Shown here: in pieces, positions 43,038 through 53,880 of the stretch
Layout of the letters: each line of letters begins with the position of its first letter
How positions within the stretch are numbered: the stretch's first letter is position 1
Assembly: GCA_949825025.1 (NCBI GenBank)
Contig: OX463778.1
Span: forward strand, 21,638,051-21,702,050
Direction: 5' to 3'
From: Siphlonurus alternatus
Lineage: Eukaryota; Arthropoda; Insecta; Ephemeroptera; Siphlonuridae
Length of the DNA: 64,000 nt
Translations under genes and position numbers: made by a program
Notes under the pieces: model-generated
Databases searched by the model: none
The model's input: only the letters and a program-made list of their open reading frames with translations
What the model was told of the DNA's origin: nothing

Positions 43038-43375
43038 GCCAGCCACTTGACGCAGTGATACATGCGCATCCGATTCATAACTGGTGGTCTTGTGTTCGAT
43101 CTCAGGCATCGGCAACCTTTTCCACATAGCCCTACATGGAGAGTGATTCATGGCATCCTCCATCAATTGCCGAAAATCCTGATTGAGGTTTCCAAGATCC
43201 CCTTGGACCACAACTAGACGAATACTGGGATGGATTGCTATTGGCCATGGCTGCCCTAGTTTGGAAGGTACCAACAAAGTCCTAAGAAAAATAACTAGGT
43301 CGGGTTCACCGGGAAGTTAAATCCACTCAATTGTGACCATTTCCCTACAACAAAAAGGTTTCGTTAAGGGGAAAA
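43038..43375 (+). mobile_element. tRNA-derived SINE, copy 1
   Basis: The tRNA-like head has an A-box-like TTGACGCAGTGAT (43047-43059) and a B-box-like GTGTTCGATCTC (43091-43102). It is followed by a tRNA-unrelated body (GAGTGATTCATGGCATCCTC) and a tail with CCTGATTGAGGTTTCCAAG and GAATACTGGGATGGATTGC. Relatives occur at 48205-48414 (minus) and 49110-49215. The overlapping 81-codon minus frame is not a gene. No target-site duplication identified. Confidence 0.75.
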
Positions 43376-43384
43376 AATATCTGA

Positions 43385-43564
43385 AGGTGAATTTATACGA
43401 AGTGATGATTTTGACGCCCTTGCCGTAAAATTCCAGCTTCAAGCAAAATCACCTCGTAATACAACGTTGAAATTGCGCCAATAAATGACGTCATAGGATT
43501 TCAAAGTAGTTGCGCAATATTCACATCACATCGCAAGTAAAAAATCGACCCTGTAAATTTACCT
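43385..43564. mobile_element. MITE related to the TWA-duplication element
   Basis: The ends AGGTGAATTTATACGAAG and CTGTAAATTTACCT are inverted. Internal blocks CGTAAAATTCCAGC and TGCGCAATATTCACATCACA align with TGTAAAATTCTATGCAGC and TGCGCATTATTCGCGTCGCG of the element at 36250. Flanking triplets are TGA and TTA, so the duplication is degraded or uncertain. It abuts the SINE at 43038. Confidence 0.65.
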
Positions 43565-43950
43565 TTAGTCGTCAATCGTTAGATAACTCTCTTCTTTGAA
43601 TAACTATCAGTTGCAGATAAAATTCTGCCGGTAAATTACATATTTGAAAAGTGAAAGATGTTGCAAATTAATAACTAAATTAAAATTATACGTAGCATTC
43701 ACCCTGTAAAATAGGCAACTGTTTAAATATATTGAGCTTTGAATATTTTTTTTTTTCACTTAAATTATACACCAAACAGTGTTTTAAGTCGCATAACTAA
43801 AATTACCATATATTTTTAGAGACTCTAAACTCTAAAATAGTGAAAATTTAAACGTGAGTTTCATTGTCCATGTTCAGTCATTTGTTATAAATAGAATTGT
43901 TACACCTACTTAAACCTATTTAAAGCTCAAGTGGATTTATTTTTATGTAT

Positions 43951-44590
43951 ATTATTACCATGATGTAAATACAAAGGTGGCCAAACAAGCCTTAATTAAC
44001 ATGCAATTAAAGTGAGATAATAATGTTAATAAGTTCGCACTAAAATACCACTGGCGCCAACTATCGGCAGTTGCCGCAACAAATCCTATCGCGAGTAGCT
44101 CGCGAGTTTGTTAACAACGTTATCTCCACATCGCGAGCTCAATTGAGAGTTCATATTACTATGAAATAACTATTTAAGACATAAAAAAATAAATAAAACG
44201 TTCAATTTCCTTATAAAATTGTATTTTCCTTCAATACAATGTGTATATATGCGCGTACGTGTATAGGTACCTAGCAACACGAAAAAAGTACATTACCCAA
44301 CGTTGCTTTTCATTCGGAAGAACACTTATTTCATTTATTCCAAATAAATCACGCTTTTCACACACATTATAAACACTCTGCACAAATCTAAATATATTTA
44401 GGATACACCTCCATTGCTACAGAAGGTTCTATATCGTATTGTTTCACGCGAAAATATTATAAAACATCACGTATGATATGGCGAGTGACTTTTTGGCGGC
44501 ATTGCAGCCATTGTAACTGGCGAATGGCGAAGAGGAGTCGATGCGGCAACAGCGCAAAGCTGGACGGGGGAGCAGGGGAAGTGAAGACGA
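43951..44590 (+). repeat. Left arm of foldback 2
   Basis: Inverted partner of 46815-47868. It preserves the uninterrupted site TATTTAAGACAT that in the right arm is split by the TTAA-flanked palindrome. Confidence 0.85.
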
Positions 44591-44712
44591 GAAGCATGTG
44601 TCGCTTTTAAGGGTTATATTTGTATTAAGAAGCATATAAAAGTTATATTTATAATTAAGTAGAGGCTGCAGGTTTAGAAATTGTTCTGACTTCATTGACT
44701 TCATTGAGCTCT

Positions 44713-44987
44713 TATACAAGGCTAGAGGGATAATGCCCTATACTTCTCAATGTTAAACTGTGCGCACGGTCCGGCGGGAGGAAGTGGGTGGGAGATTGCG
44801 CTTTCGTCACACATTCCAACGTATTCTCCTCAGAATTGCCAACTGCAGTGTAACTTTTAATACTTATTTTATAAGGAAACTTTCTTAGGTTGGTCAACCA
44901 GGCATTCGATAGCACCGACCACCACCCACTTTCCTCCCAGACGCCGTGCGCGCCTAAAACAGCTGATTAGCCCTCTAGCCTTGTATA
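44713..44987. mobile_element. Non-autonomous inverted-repeat element in foldback 2 spacer
   Basis: Terminal inverted repeats TATACAAGGCTAGAGGG and CCCTCTAGCCTTGTATA, with a second inverted block GGGAGGAAGTGGGTGG facing CCACCCACTTTCCTCCC further in. GAGCTC lies outside each end (44706-44711 and 44988-44993) and may be the target-site duplication. There is no transposase. The minus frame 44712-44915 is internal repeat sequence. Confidence 0.75.
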
Positions 44988-45816
44988 GAGCTCAATGATT
45001 GACTTTTCCATGCTTCTCGAATTTTCTGGAAAAAATGTATGTTATTTGTTAAAAAATAATATAATATATAAATCAAGAAAGAATTGTAAAGTGTAAAAAT
45101 TGTTAATGAAACCAATTATTAATTGTCCAATATGCATAGGTTTTTTTTTTTTTTTAAACTGTGTAAAATAAAATTCAAACTTCATAATATGCATACAATT
45201 ATGGTAGATACACAGTAAGCATAATGCATATGCATGGTATCACCCTGACTCCACGGCACAGTAGGGCACAATTGGGCACAGTTAAGGTTCACAGTTAGGT
45301 AAGCTGTAATGCCCATGAGTATCCAGTAGGGCACAGTGTTTATATTAGGTACCCCAGAGCATCCTAGCTTTCTAAACTTGGCGTAACTTGGCACATTGAA
45401 TACACTCTTTGAAGTTGTATCGACTATGAACTAGAAGGGGCTTAAATGATGCTTTAATTGATATATATAATATCCAACTGATATTTTTTTTCATTAAATA
45501 AACTACATTGGCAATATATCTAATTATTATCAAATTTATTTATTAATTTTGGACTTTGAAAAAATTTATACCCGGATGGTAGCGCCATCTGTTTCTAAAA
45601 AATTGAAGTAAGAAAAAAAAAAGCAACATACAACATATGATATGGGTGTCATTGTCAACAAAAACAGAGATGCTGTCTCTTTTTTATTGGAAAAGTCTGC
45701 TTTGCAGTCTTTAAAGAAGGTAAGAAATATATTAAAAAGTATATTGAAATAGCAAAGTTCTTTTTTTTCTAATAAATTGCTTCTTTTTTACAGTGATTAT
45801 TACAAATTCTAACATC

Positions 45817-46109
45817 ATGAGAGGCCCTATCATAGCTTTTCTTTCTCCAGCCCAGCCCGCCCCCTTGAATTCTCTCTTTTCTTTCAACACTGAGGAAGTT
45901 ATGCCCAGGCTAGCTACTTATGTGGTGAGTTAAATATTTACAAAATCTTTTCATATGTGTGTTATAATCTCATTTTCATAATTTTACAGGCAATGAATTC
46001 AACTCTGCTGCATGAAATGCTGATTAGTGGATTCTATCACCAGACATCATGGCCGCCAATATGCGGGATAGAGACAAAAGAGTTGCAGCTGCTAGCATCA
46101 ATGTTTTAA
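45817..46109 (+). CDS. Putative two-coding-exon small gene, function unknown
   Basis: The coding parts would be 45817-45924 and 45990-46109, joined in phase 0 to give 75 residues starting MRGPIIAFLSPAQPAPL and ending ETKELQLLASMF. An upstream non-coding exon would end at 45719. Introns are short and canonical: 45720-45793 (GTAAGA to TTTTTTACAG) and 45925-45989 (GTGAGT to TTTTACAG). The 3' exon stays open to a TAA and is followed by AATAAA at 46148-46153. The frame is also open 5' of the ATG to the exon 2 acceptor, so a longer product with another 5' exon is possible. No domain or homologue is recognised. It could be a transposon gene, the tail of a captured host gene, or a chance set of splice-like motifs. 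Confidence 0.45.
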
Positions 46110-46275
46110 TTTTTTATGCTAGAGTACTCTGTTAATTACCATGATAAAATAAAAATATTTAAAAAACTACATTTTTTTAGTAATACGTTAACTTAATTAG
46201 CTTTAATGAAATGAAAAAATAAAAAATTAATAAGGAGAAGGGGCGGGGGAGAGCTACCAAGTCTAAACCATTGGT

Positions 46276-46325
46276 CGAACTGTGATTTTCACAGTTCGGC
46301 CATTTTGTGAGAATCACAGTTCAGC
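46276..46325. repeat. Stacked hairpins of TCACAGTTCGGCC type
   Basis: GGTCGAACTGTGA faces TCACAGTTCGGCC across a 4-base loop, and a third related unit, AATCACAGTTCAGCC, follows directly. It is subterminal in the 1.24 kb element and may be a protein-binding or structural repeat. Confidence 0.7.
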
Positions 46326-46814
46326 CAAGTGTCTTTGACTAGGTACCTCTGTGAATTTCACAATTGCGCCGAAGCACAAGGGGATTAACAACCGGGCTGC
46401 CAAGTTCAAATTACAATGTTAATAGAACACAAGATTGAACTTGGCACCTAACTGTGCCCAACTGTGCCGTGGAGTCAGGGCATATATATCATACGAATAT
46501 AGTGTAACTATACTACTGTATGCATACAGTATGACAACATATACTGTACAGTACACACAGCATAACAACACTAAATTTGTTTGGTAATTATTATGCATAT
46601 TAAATACGTGTATGGTATATATATAATATGAGTATGTATATATATTGCATGACACTCCTCATAGTACTTACCAAATCTTTCATTGCAAAATTATTTTATT
46701 TTTATTATTCATTGCAAAAGGAACTTATTGTTAGTTTTTTAATAATTTTAAAATTCACAGTTGTCATTGTTGTCAAAGTCGTATCAGCTGTCTGTCTCAC
46801 TTGACTTCACTCCC

Positions 46815-47868
46815 CTCTTGAATCACTTCCCCTGCTCCCCCGTCCCCCGTCCAGCCGACTCCAGCTTTGCGCTGTTGCCGCATCAACTCCTCTTCGCCGT
46901 TCACCTGTTCGGCTAACTTCGGCCAGTTACGGCAGTTACGATGGCTGCAATGCCGCCAAAAAGTCACTCGCCATATCATACGTGATGTTTTATAATATTT
47001 TCGCGTGAAACAATACGATATAGAACCTTCTGTAGCAATGGAGGTGTATCCTAAATATATTTAGGATTTGTGCAGATCGAGTGTTTATAATGTGTGTGAA
47101 AAGCGTGATTTATTTGGAATAAATGAAATAAAAGTGTTCTTCCGAATGAAAAGCAACGTTGGGTAATGTACTTTTTTCGTGTTGCTAGGTACCTATACAC
47201 GTACGCGCATATATACACATTGTATTGAAGGAAAATACAATTTTATAAGGAAATTGAACGTTTTATTTATTTTTTTATGTCTTAAGGTAGAGATAATACG
47301 GATCAGCTGACCCAATGCTAAAAAAATCCCATTCATAAAAATTATGAAAAAAATTTAAAATGTTCTCCTCTACATCCCCTATCAGTAGGTAAAATATCAG
47401 GTATACAAAAACGAGCTAGTTTTCGAGTTATTAATTTTTAAAGTTGACCAATTTAACATGGAGAAATGGAACTTCCATGTTAAATTGGTCAACTTTAAAA
47501 ATTAATAACTCGAAAACTAGCTCGTTTTTGTATACCTGATATTTTACCTACTGATAGGGGATGTAGAGGAGAACATTTTAATTTTTTTTCATAATTTTTA
47601 TGAATGGGATTTTTTTAGCATTGGGCCAGCTGATCTGTATTATCTCTACCTTAAATAGTTATTTCATAGTAATATGAACTCTCAATTGAGCTCGAGATGT
47701 GGAGATAATGTTGTTAACAAACTCGCGAGTTACTCGCGATAGGATTTGTTGCGGCGGCTGCCGATAGTTGGCGCCAGTGGTATTTTATTGCGAACTTATT
47801 AACATTTTTATCTCACTTTAATTAATTTACATTGGTCACCTTTGTATTTACATCATGATTATTACATA
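46815..47868 (-). repeat. Right arm of foldback 2 (interrupted)
   Basis: Inverted partner of 43951-44590, split by the palindrome at 47286-47650. Its inner part is GC-rich (CCCCTGCTCCCCCGTCCCCC). Confidence 0.85.
47286..47650. mobile_element. 365 bp palindromic MITE with TTAA duplication
   Basis: Near-perfect palindrome: it begins GGTAGAGATAATACGGATCA and ends with the mirrored TGATCTGTATTATCTCTACC. The inner arms (GTTGACCAATTTAACATGGA) meet around a ~12 base centre near 47463-47473. TTAA flanks both ends (47282-47285 and 47651-47654). The other foldback arm shows the empty site with a single TTAA, which directly proves insertion and duplication. The TTAA preference is typical of piggyBac-type transposases, though some other superfamilies share it. 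No coding capacity. Confidence 0.92.
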
Positions 47869-48204
47869 GCCAATCCTTTTAGTTGTGTTAATTGGGGGAT
47901 TGTACCGAACAAACTCTGCGGAACCACTATACTTTTGTTAGTTTTGTTACGATACGACGTATCAAGCGAAGTCATCGCAGTGTAATCATTCTCTATATAA
48001 AACTACCCCATCTTCTTGCTAAATAATTTATTGCTGTACAATGACTAATGATTATGCTTAAATAAGAGCAGGCTTTGACATGATTTTTACTAAATTTAAG
48101 ATTTATTCTTCTTTTTCTCAGCACAGTTACATAACATAGACGCAATAGACATCAGACTACATTTCGATTCTTAATGAATCCAAAGGATTTTTGTAACGTT
48201 TAAA
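47869..48204. other. Intergenic DNA
   Basis: Moderately AT-rich. No gene or bounded repeat recognised. Confidence 0.4.
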
Positions 48205-48414
48205 CTTACGGTCTAGCAATCTGTCTCAGCATTTGTCTTTTCTTGACTTAAACCTCCAAAATATCAGTCCGGACGGTCGTTAATTAATGAAGGATGCAAT
48301 CAATCACCTCCCGGATGCAAAAGTGGATGTACTTTACTGATATCTAGATCAATTTTAGCGGTCCTGGGATCGAAATATTATTCGATTGAGCGCATTATAC
48401 ACTGCACTAACTTG
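48205..48414 (-). mobile_element. tRNA-derived SINE, copy 2
   Basis: On the minus strand a head TTAGTGCAGTGTATAATGCG is followed by TTTCGATCCCAGGACCGC, paralleling the A-box and B-box region of the SINE at 43038. The body has GGAGGTGATTGATTGCATCC and the tail AAATGCTGAGACAGATTGCT. Order and spacing agree with copy 1, although bases have diverged. Confidence 0.65.
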
Positions 48415-49109
48415 TAAGTCCTTGACTCTATAATAACTTTTATCATAGATTCAGACTCCAACTGGCTAAGAGATTATGTACTCAAAATAAAATATTCTCG
48501 TATTTTACTACATAATTTTATTATTGTTAAATTGTGTCTATCTTCATAATACGAGTTTTATTTTAAATAACTCAATTCTTATGCAATTTTATGTGCTCAG
48601 CAGTTTAACATAAGTAATATATGATCGATAGTTTTCTCATTTACAATTCATAGAACGTGCCACTGGGTACAGCTGTGCCGTATTATAGCTTACGTTGTAA
48701 ATGACTTAAGATGCAAATTGAAGTAAATTCGTATTCCTCGGGAATACAAAGCTCTCATTTTGAGTGATAGAAATGCATCCTAAGTATTAATTTAAATTTA
48801 TATTAAATAAGCATCTTATGCGTACACATAAATTAAGTGGTCACGATTTTAAATACCGGTGCAGTGACCTTAGCTTCTATTCATCTTACTGGGAGATACA
48901 AATCTGGAAAGCATGAACCTTACTCCTGCCTCACTTGCTTCAATAGACAGAAAGATACATATTTGTAATTTTGGGAGAAAAAAAAAGAACATACAGTCTA
49001 CCCATATAAAAATATTTTTGGTTCACCACGCCTTCATACACTGCGGGAACGTCTACAAACATAGCATGAGTAGAGTTCGTGGTGTACAGAGGTATACTGT
49101 AATCAATGG
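48415..49109. other. Intergenic DNA
   Basis: AT-rich. The minus-strand frame 48940-49149 could be read as a small exon but overlaps the SINE tail at its 5' side and has no recognised domain. Confidence 0.4.
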
Positions 49110-49215
49110 TATTGCTGTCATTACCGACCATCCTGACTGAGGTTTCCACGTTTTCTCATTTAATTTATGTAAATACTGGGATGACCGCAAATATTTTCAT
49201 GTTCACCTCTCCCCC
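49110..49215 (+). mobile_element. SINE tail fragment, copy 3
   Basis: CATCCTGACTGAGGTTTCCA and, ~40 bp later, AAATACTGGGATGACCGC match the tail of the SINE at 43038 in order. No tRNA-like head was seen upstream, so it is a fragment or a distant relative. Confidence 0.5.
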
Positions 49216-51039
49216 GTGATTTGGGGTAAGAGTATAGACCTGACTGTCGAATTAAAACTCGCCTTCATATAAGATCAATTTTACCTTTTTTATGGAAGAA
49301 ATGTATTTTTTATTGTAATTTTATCAAGGTTTTACGTTTTTTCGATTATTTCAATTAGAACAATGCTTTTAATTTTTTCTGAATTTTCCTTTCTAAATGA
49401 TTTAATTTTTTTTTTCTTGGACAGCAGAAATCATAGTGTTTTTATCAAGATGCAATTGGAAACTTTTATCTTAATTGTTACAAACCCTTGAGAAGTTCCA
49501 CTCCCCTCATACTCACCCCAACTAGCGGTTCCAGTGAACCATAATATTTCTCCTAGGGCGATCGCTGGAGTGTGATGTTGCCGACTCCTTCAAGTCAACA
49601 AAAGAAATGACACGAAAAGAGAAAATCTCATTAGGATGCCTCGTTATTTTTTATTGGACACTCGCCATGTATCTTCTTTCAATGCAGTTTGTATCATCGA
49701 TAAAATACAATAAATTCCCTTTATATGACACCATTTCAAAATCCATGTCCTTAAAAAAATAGCTCTACCTTAGTTTCAGAAAAATGAAAATTTTCAAATT
49801 CATTTTTAAAAATGAAAAATTTTGAAAAAATGCATACATTAATTTTGGTAGTAATATTTTAAATGGTTATATGTAGTGTTTTATGCTTATACCTTCAAGT
49901 CATTAAGTCTCTACGTTATCATTAAAGTGACTCAGATCTACTTTCCTCGAGGCAAAAATTAAATGGTATAAGCATATCTTGCATCTCCCCTTACCAATGA
50001 AACTCATATGTGTATAGAATATATAATAATTCAAGTTGTGTTTTAGTGAATTTTTAGAAAATTTAAATAATATATATGGAGTCTTATTTTACTTAAATAT
50101 AAAAATCTGTATTTTTTTTTTTTTTTTTTTTTTTTTAATATGCAACTTCAATTTTAGCCTTTATTTTTAGCATATTTAAAGATAAAAATTCCTTCTTACA
50201 ATATAATGATGTAATAAAGTAATAATTTTTTGTGTAAAAATAAAATATGAGGCATTCCTTATTGCATCGTAATTGGCTGTAGTTGAATAACATTAATGTG
50301 TAGCAATATAAAAGCGATTTATTTTTGTAAGAGTAGTAAATAAAACATGATCGTCCATTTTATTGCAACACACGTCGTTGATCATGACCTTTTGTGACCT
50401 TTTTTTTTCTGAAATAAAACTTGTCTAGAAAGCAGACGAGAATATGTTTTACCACAATATGTTCCCCTATTTCATGTATTTCGAGCAATTTATCTTACAA
50501 TATATTATAATTTTGTATAAGATGACTTTCGCATTATGTATAGTGGTTTTGAGAGGATGTATTATCTGTGATTCAACAATAATGTAAGACGAGGTATATT
50601 ATAAGATATATAATAGAATTTCATACAATAGACTTAATGTGTTTATATACTTTATATATAATGGCATATTTTCAAAGCTATATTATTATTACAACAATAA
50701 AATGCACATATTATATAAATAGTTAAGTGGAAACAATTCAATTGTTTTCAATATCTTGATTTAAATGTTTTATTTATTATTTATAGCTTTTGAAGTAATA
50801 CAAATTGATATACATATTTTTTTATAAAATATAATTTCTATAGAACTTTGAATTACACTCTATCACAATATAATATTTTTAGTTCATTTATGCAGCAATA
50901 AATAAATACAAAGAGTCACATTTAAATACATTTAAAGGTATTCGTCAGTAATTTTATTAATGAAATAATATTATAATTTATAAAGTACAATAGAAGGAAA
51001 GTATATTAAATTAACACTTTATTATGTTAATGTCTTTAT
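49216..51039. other. AT-rich intergenic DNA
   Basis: A poly-T run of ~28 bases lies at about 50109-50136. A GC-richer patch with GGGCGATCGCTGGAGTGTGA lies near 49556-49580. No gene recognised. Confidence 0.4.
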
Positions 51040-51265
51040 CTGATTCTTCTTCTTTTTTTATGTACTTTGAAGAGTGTGAAGGAGAGAGTGGATTTCCAAA
51101 TTGCTCCTCCAGAGTTGTCGGTGGTTTCGTGGGGGTACGCAAATTGCACATCCCATGGGGACATCATCAGTTCGCGTTAAGATACGGCACTGTAGACAAG
51201 GGCGGAGAATTCCACCGAGAAGAAACTAAAGCACTTCTCAACTCGCATCTGTTTTCTCTACACCA
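51040..51265. other. GC-rich island, possible conserved or coding segment
   Basis: About half G+C in a background near one quarter. On the plus strand the central part lies in a 107-codon open frame (51024-51347). On the minus strand it also reads open for long stretches but is broken by tandem TGA codons near 51165-51170. No domain recognised in either direction. It may be an untranslated exon, a conserved regulatory element or an old coding remnant. Confidence 0.3.
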
Positions 51266-53107
51266 CAGCATCGATAATATATTCACTATTCATTATAAAA
51301 AAAAAATATCATCTAAATTTAAAGAACTTTCTCACAATCTTTTTTAAATGTCATTTTGAAACATTTTATAAATGCTAATCTACATATAGAATTTATGTTT
51401 TTTATTTAAATAAAATAATAGGTACTATAATTTAAAGACCAAGTAGTATAGGGTCTTTAAATAACACAAATAAACAATACTAAAAGTAAGACAGTAGCGC
51501 TAAGACGTTTTTAGAATAAGTTTAGGTTAAGTATTTTTTTTTTTTTTTTTTTTTTTTTTTGTAAGAGACCTGTGACTTTATGAGTTTCTTATGATCCAAG
51601 ATAGTGCATTATATAAAACCAAAAATTCATTTTGTTTATTTCTACAATTTTTAAGGCTAAAAATATTCATTGTTATAAAAGTTTGGAAATTTTGTATAGG
51701 TTTTGTAAAAAAAATAATAATAATAATAATTGTAATATTTTTACTCACTGTCAGTACGCCCACACATTGATTTCTTAACAATTTTCTAAGTTACGTACAT
51801 TAATACAAAGTTTTCTCTTAAAGAAAATGGTTCATTTAATTTATAAGAAGTTATAGAAAAGTTAACGTAAAGAAATGGACTGTTATTTTTATACATTGTG
51901 TTAGTTTGCGAAAAGAAAATAAGAAAAATAAAGAAAAAAAGCCGCATTCTCTATCGAACCTTTTTTTTTTTTTTTTTTTTAAGCACTTTCAGAATGCTGT
52001 GCTTTTGATCCCGTGTCCGTCTTCTTTTTCACCGCCTCCGTAGTATTCTTCATACAGAAAACTTTGTGCCGTAAGCAATCAAAGAAAAAGCTTGTGGCCA
52101 TTCAGAGCTATTCAACAATGTTTCTTATTCCAAGTTATGCTTACACAAATAATAATAATGTTAGGTGAGCAAAAAAATAAGAGTGATTGTTTTATTAGAA
52201 AAATAACAATGAATTTTTATATACTTTTTCTTATTATATTATAAGTTTTTAAGAAAAAAAAATATATATCTTTTATAAAAATATACACCCCCACATTTCT
52301 CCAATTTTCTCTCTAACTTAGATGTATAAACTTATCGCTCTATTGAGAATTGGAAAGTTTGATTCTGCTGTATAAAAATATCAAGTTTATATCTCTTTTA
52401 ACTTCAAAACTGTAGCAATTTCCGAAGTAATATTTCTTTTCTCCCGGAATGCGCTCAGCTATGAACACGAAAAATGATTGAAAAGTTTTAAGCTTCACTT
52501 ATTGCCTTTATTTTACTTTTTCTTTAAGAAAAATATGGATTTGAAAAGTATATTTTTGTAGTACGAAAAATTTAATACCAAATGCAAAAGTAAAAAATAA
52601 TTGGATTAATTTCTGATCATTTTAATCTGAAGTGAATGGATGGAACAACTATATAATTTAAAAATTTAAAAAAAAAGTGTATTTCTATTTTCTCCAAAAT
52701 CAGATCACACAATTTCATGTACAATTTCTAACTAAATTTTGTCAAAAGAAGAACATATCAGCATCATATATATAAGCAATTTTAAAACAACTCTGCCTAA
52801 ACGGTGCGTTTAAGAAGAGTTTTTATAAAGATTTTGCGAACATTTAAGCAATGTTTGTCTGTAGCAAACGTTGAAGTGAAGATTTACGCAGTGGTTTCAA
52901 CAGTAAATAATATCCTTGCGTAGTGTTTACTTTAAAACTCAAGTAAATGTAAACTAACCTCTAAAACGCTAAGTAATGCAAAAATTTATATTTTTTTAAA
53001 TTAACACATCCAGAAAAATAATGTTGAAATACCATGGATAGAGTTTTCATTTTTTTTTTTTTTTTTTTTTCAATTCTGTTAAAAAAGAACTCAATACTTA
53101 ATACTTT
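51266..53107. other. AT-rich intergenic DNA with poly-T runs
   Basis: Poly-T tracts of about 20-26 bases at about 51535-51560, 51961-51980 and 53049-53070. Each could be the reverse-strand tail of an old retroposon, but no bodies were recognised. No gene seen. Confidence 0.4.
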
Positions 53108-53356
53108 CAGAATTCTCACAACTATCTAAAATTTCTAACTTTTTATATTGTTTATTGATACGTATAGAAAATCATTTTACAAATTAATGACCTCAATGAA
53201 ATATAATATTTTGATTATAACGAGATTGTAGTATCGTCCTAATCACAGTCTTATATTTCATTGAAGTCAGTAATTTGTTAATTGATCGATTTTCTAATTA
53301 TAAGTAAACAATATGAAAAGCTAAACAAATTTAGATGCGTGTTTGTAAGAACATTG
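53108..53356. mobile_element. Palindromic MITE-like element
   Basis: Inverted arms of ~110 bp. The left arm has ATCTAAAATTTCTAACTTTT, ATATTGTTTATTGATA and GACCTCAATGAAATATAA; the right arm has the mirrored TTATATTTCATTGAAGTC and AAACAATATGAAAAGCTAAA. The centre is at about 53230. No coding capacity. Target-site duplication unresolved. Confidence 0.7.

Positions 53357-53880
<524 letters not shown>

Larger units (their letters stand above)
45243..46478. mobile_element. 1.24 kb inverted-repeat element carrying a spliced mini-gene
   Basis: The ends CCCTGACTCCACGGCACAGT and ACTGTGCCGTGGAGTCAGGG are inverted repeats, continuing inward with GGGCACAGTTA-type blocks. Near the right end are a GGCTGCCAAGTTCAA / TTGAACTTGGCACC pair and stacked TCACAGTTCGGCC hairpins. 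The inside holds an intron-exon structure at about 45640-46155. No known transposase motif was recognised and no target-site duplication was fixed. Confidence 0.65.
43951..47868. mobile_element. Large foldback structure 2, compound
   Basis: Left arm 43951-44590 and right arm 46815-47868 are inverted copies: ACCACTGGCGCCAACTATCG faces CGATAGTTGGCGCCAGTGGT, and the arms share GTGTATATATGCGCGTACGT and GGCATTGCAGCCAT blocks. The right arm is ~365 bp longer because of a nested palindrome at 47286-47650. The left arm also lacks ~30 bp near its inner end. The ~2.2 kb spacer holds two further inverted-repeat elements (44713-44987 and 45243-46478). No transposase gene was recognised. Confidence 0.85.

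Noticed and set aside
43032..43277. 81-codon minus-strand frame with reasonable amino-acid composition
   Set aside because: It lies within a tRNA-derived SINE with relatives nearby; its composition reflects the GC-richer SINE body.
48940..49149. Minus-strand frame resembling a small exon after a CCTCAG acceptor
   Set aside because: It overlaps a SINE tail shared with 43038, has no partner exon or domain, and is not needed to explain the sequence.
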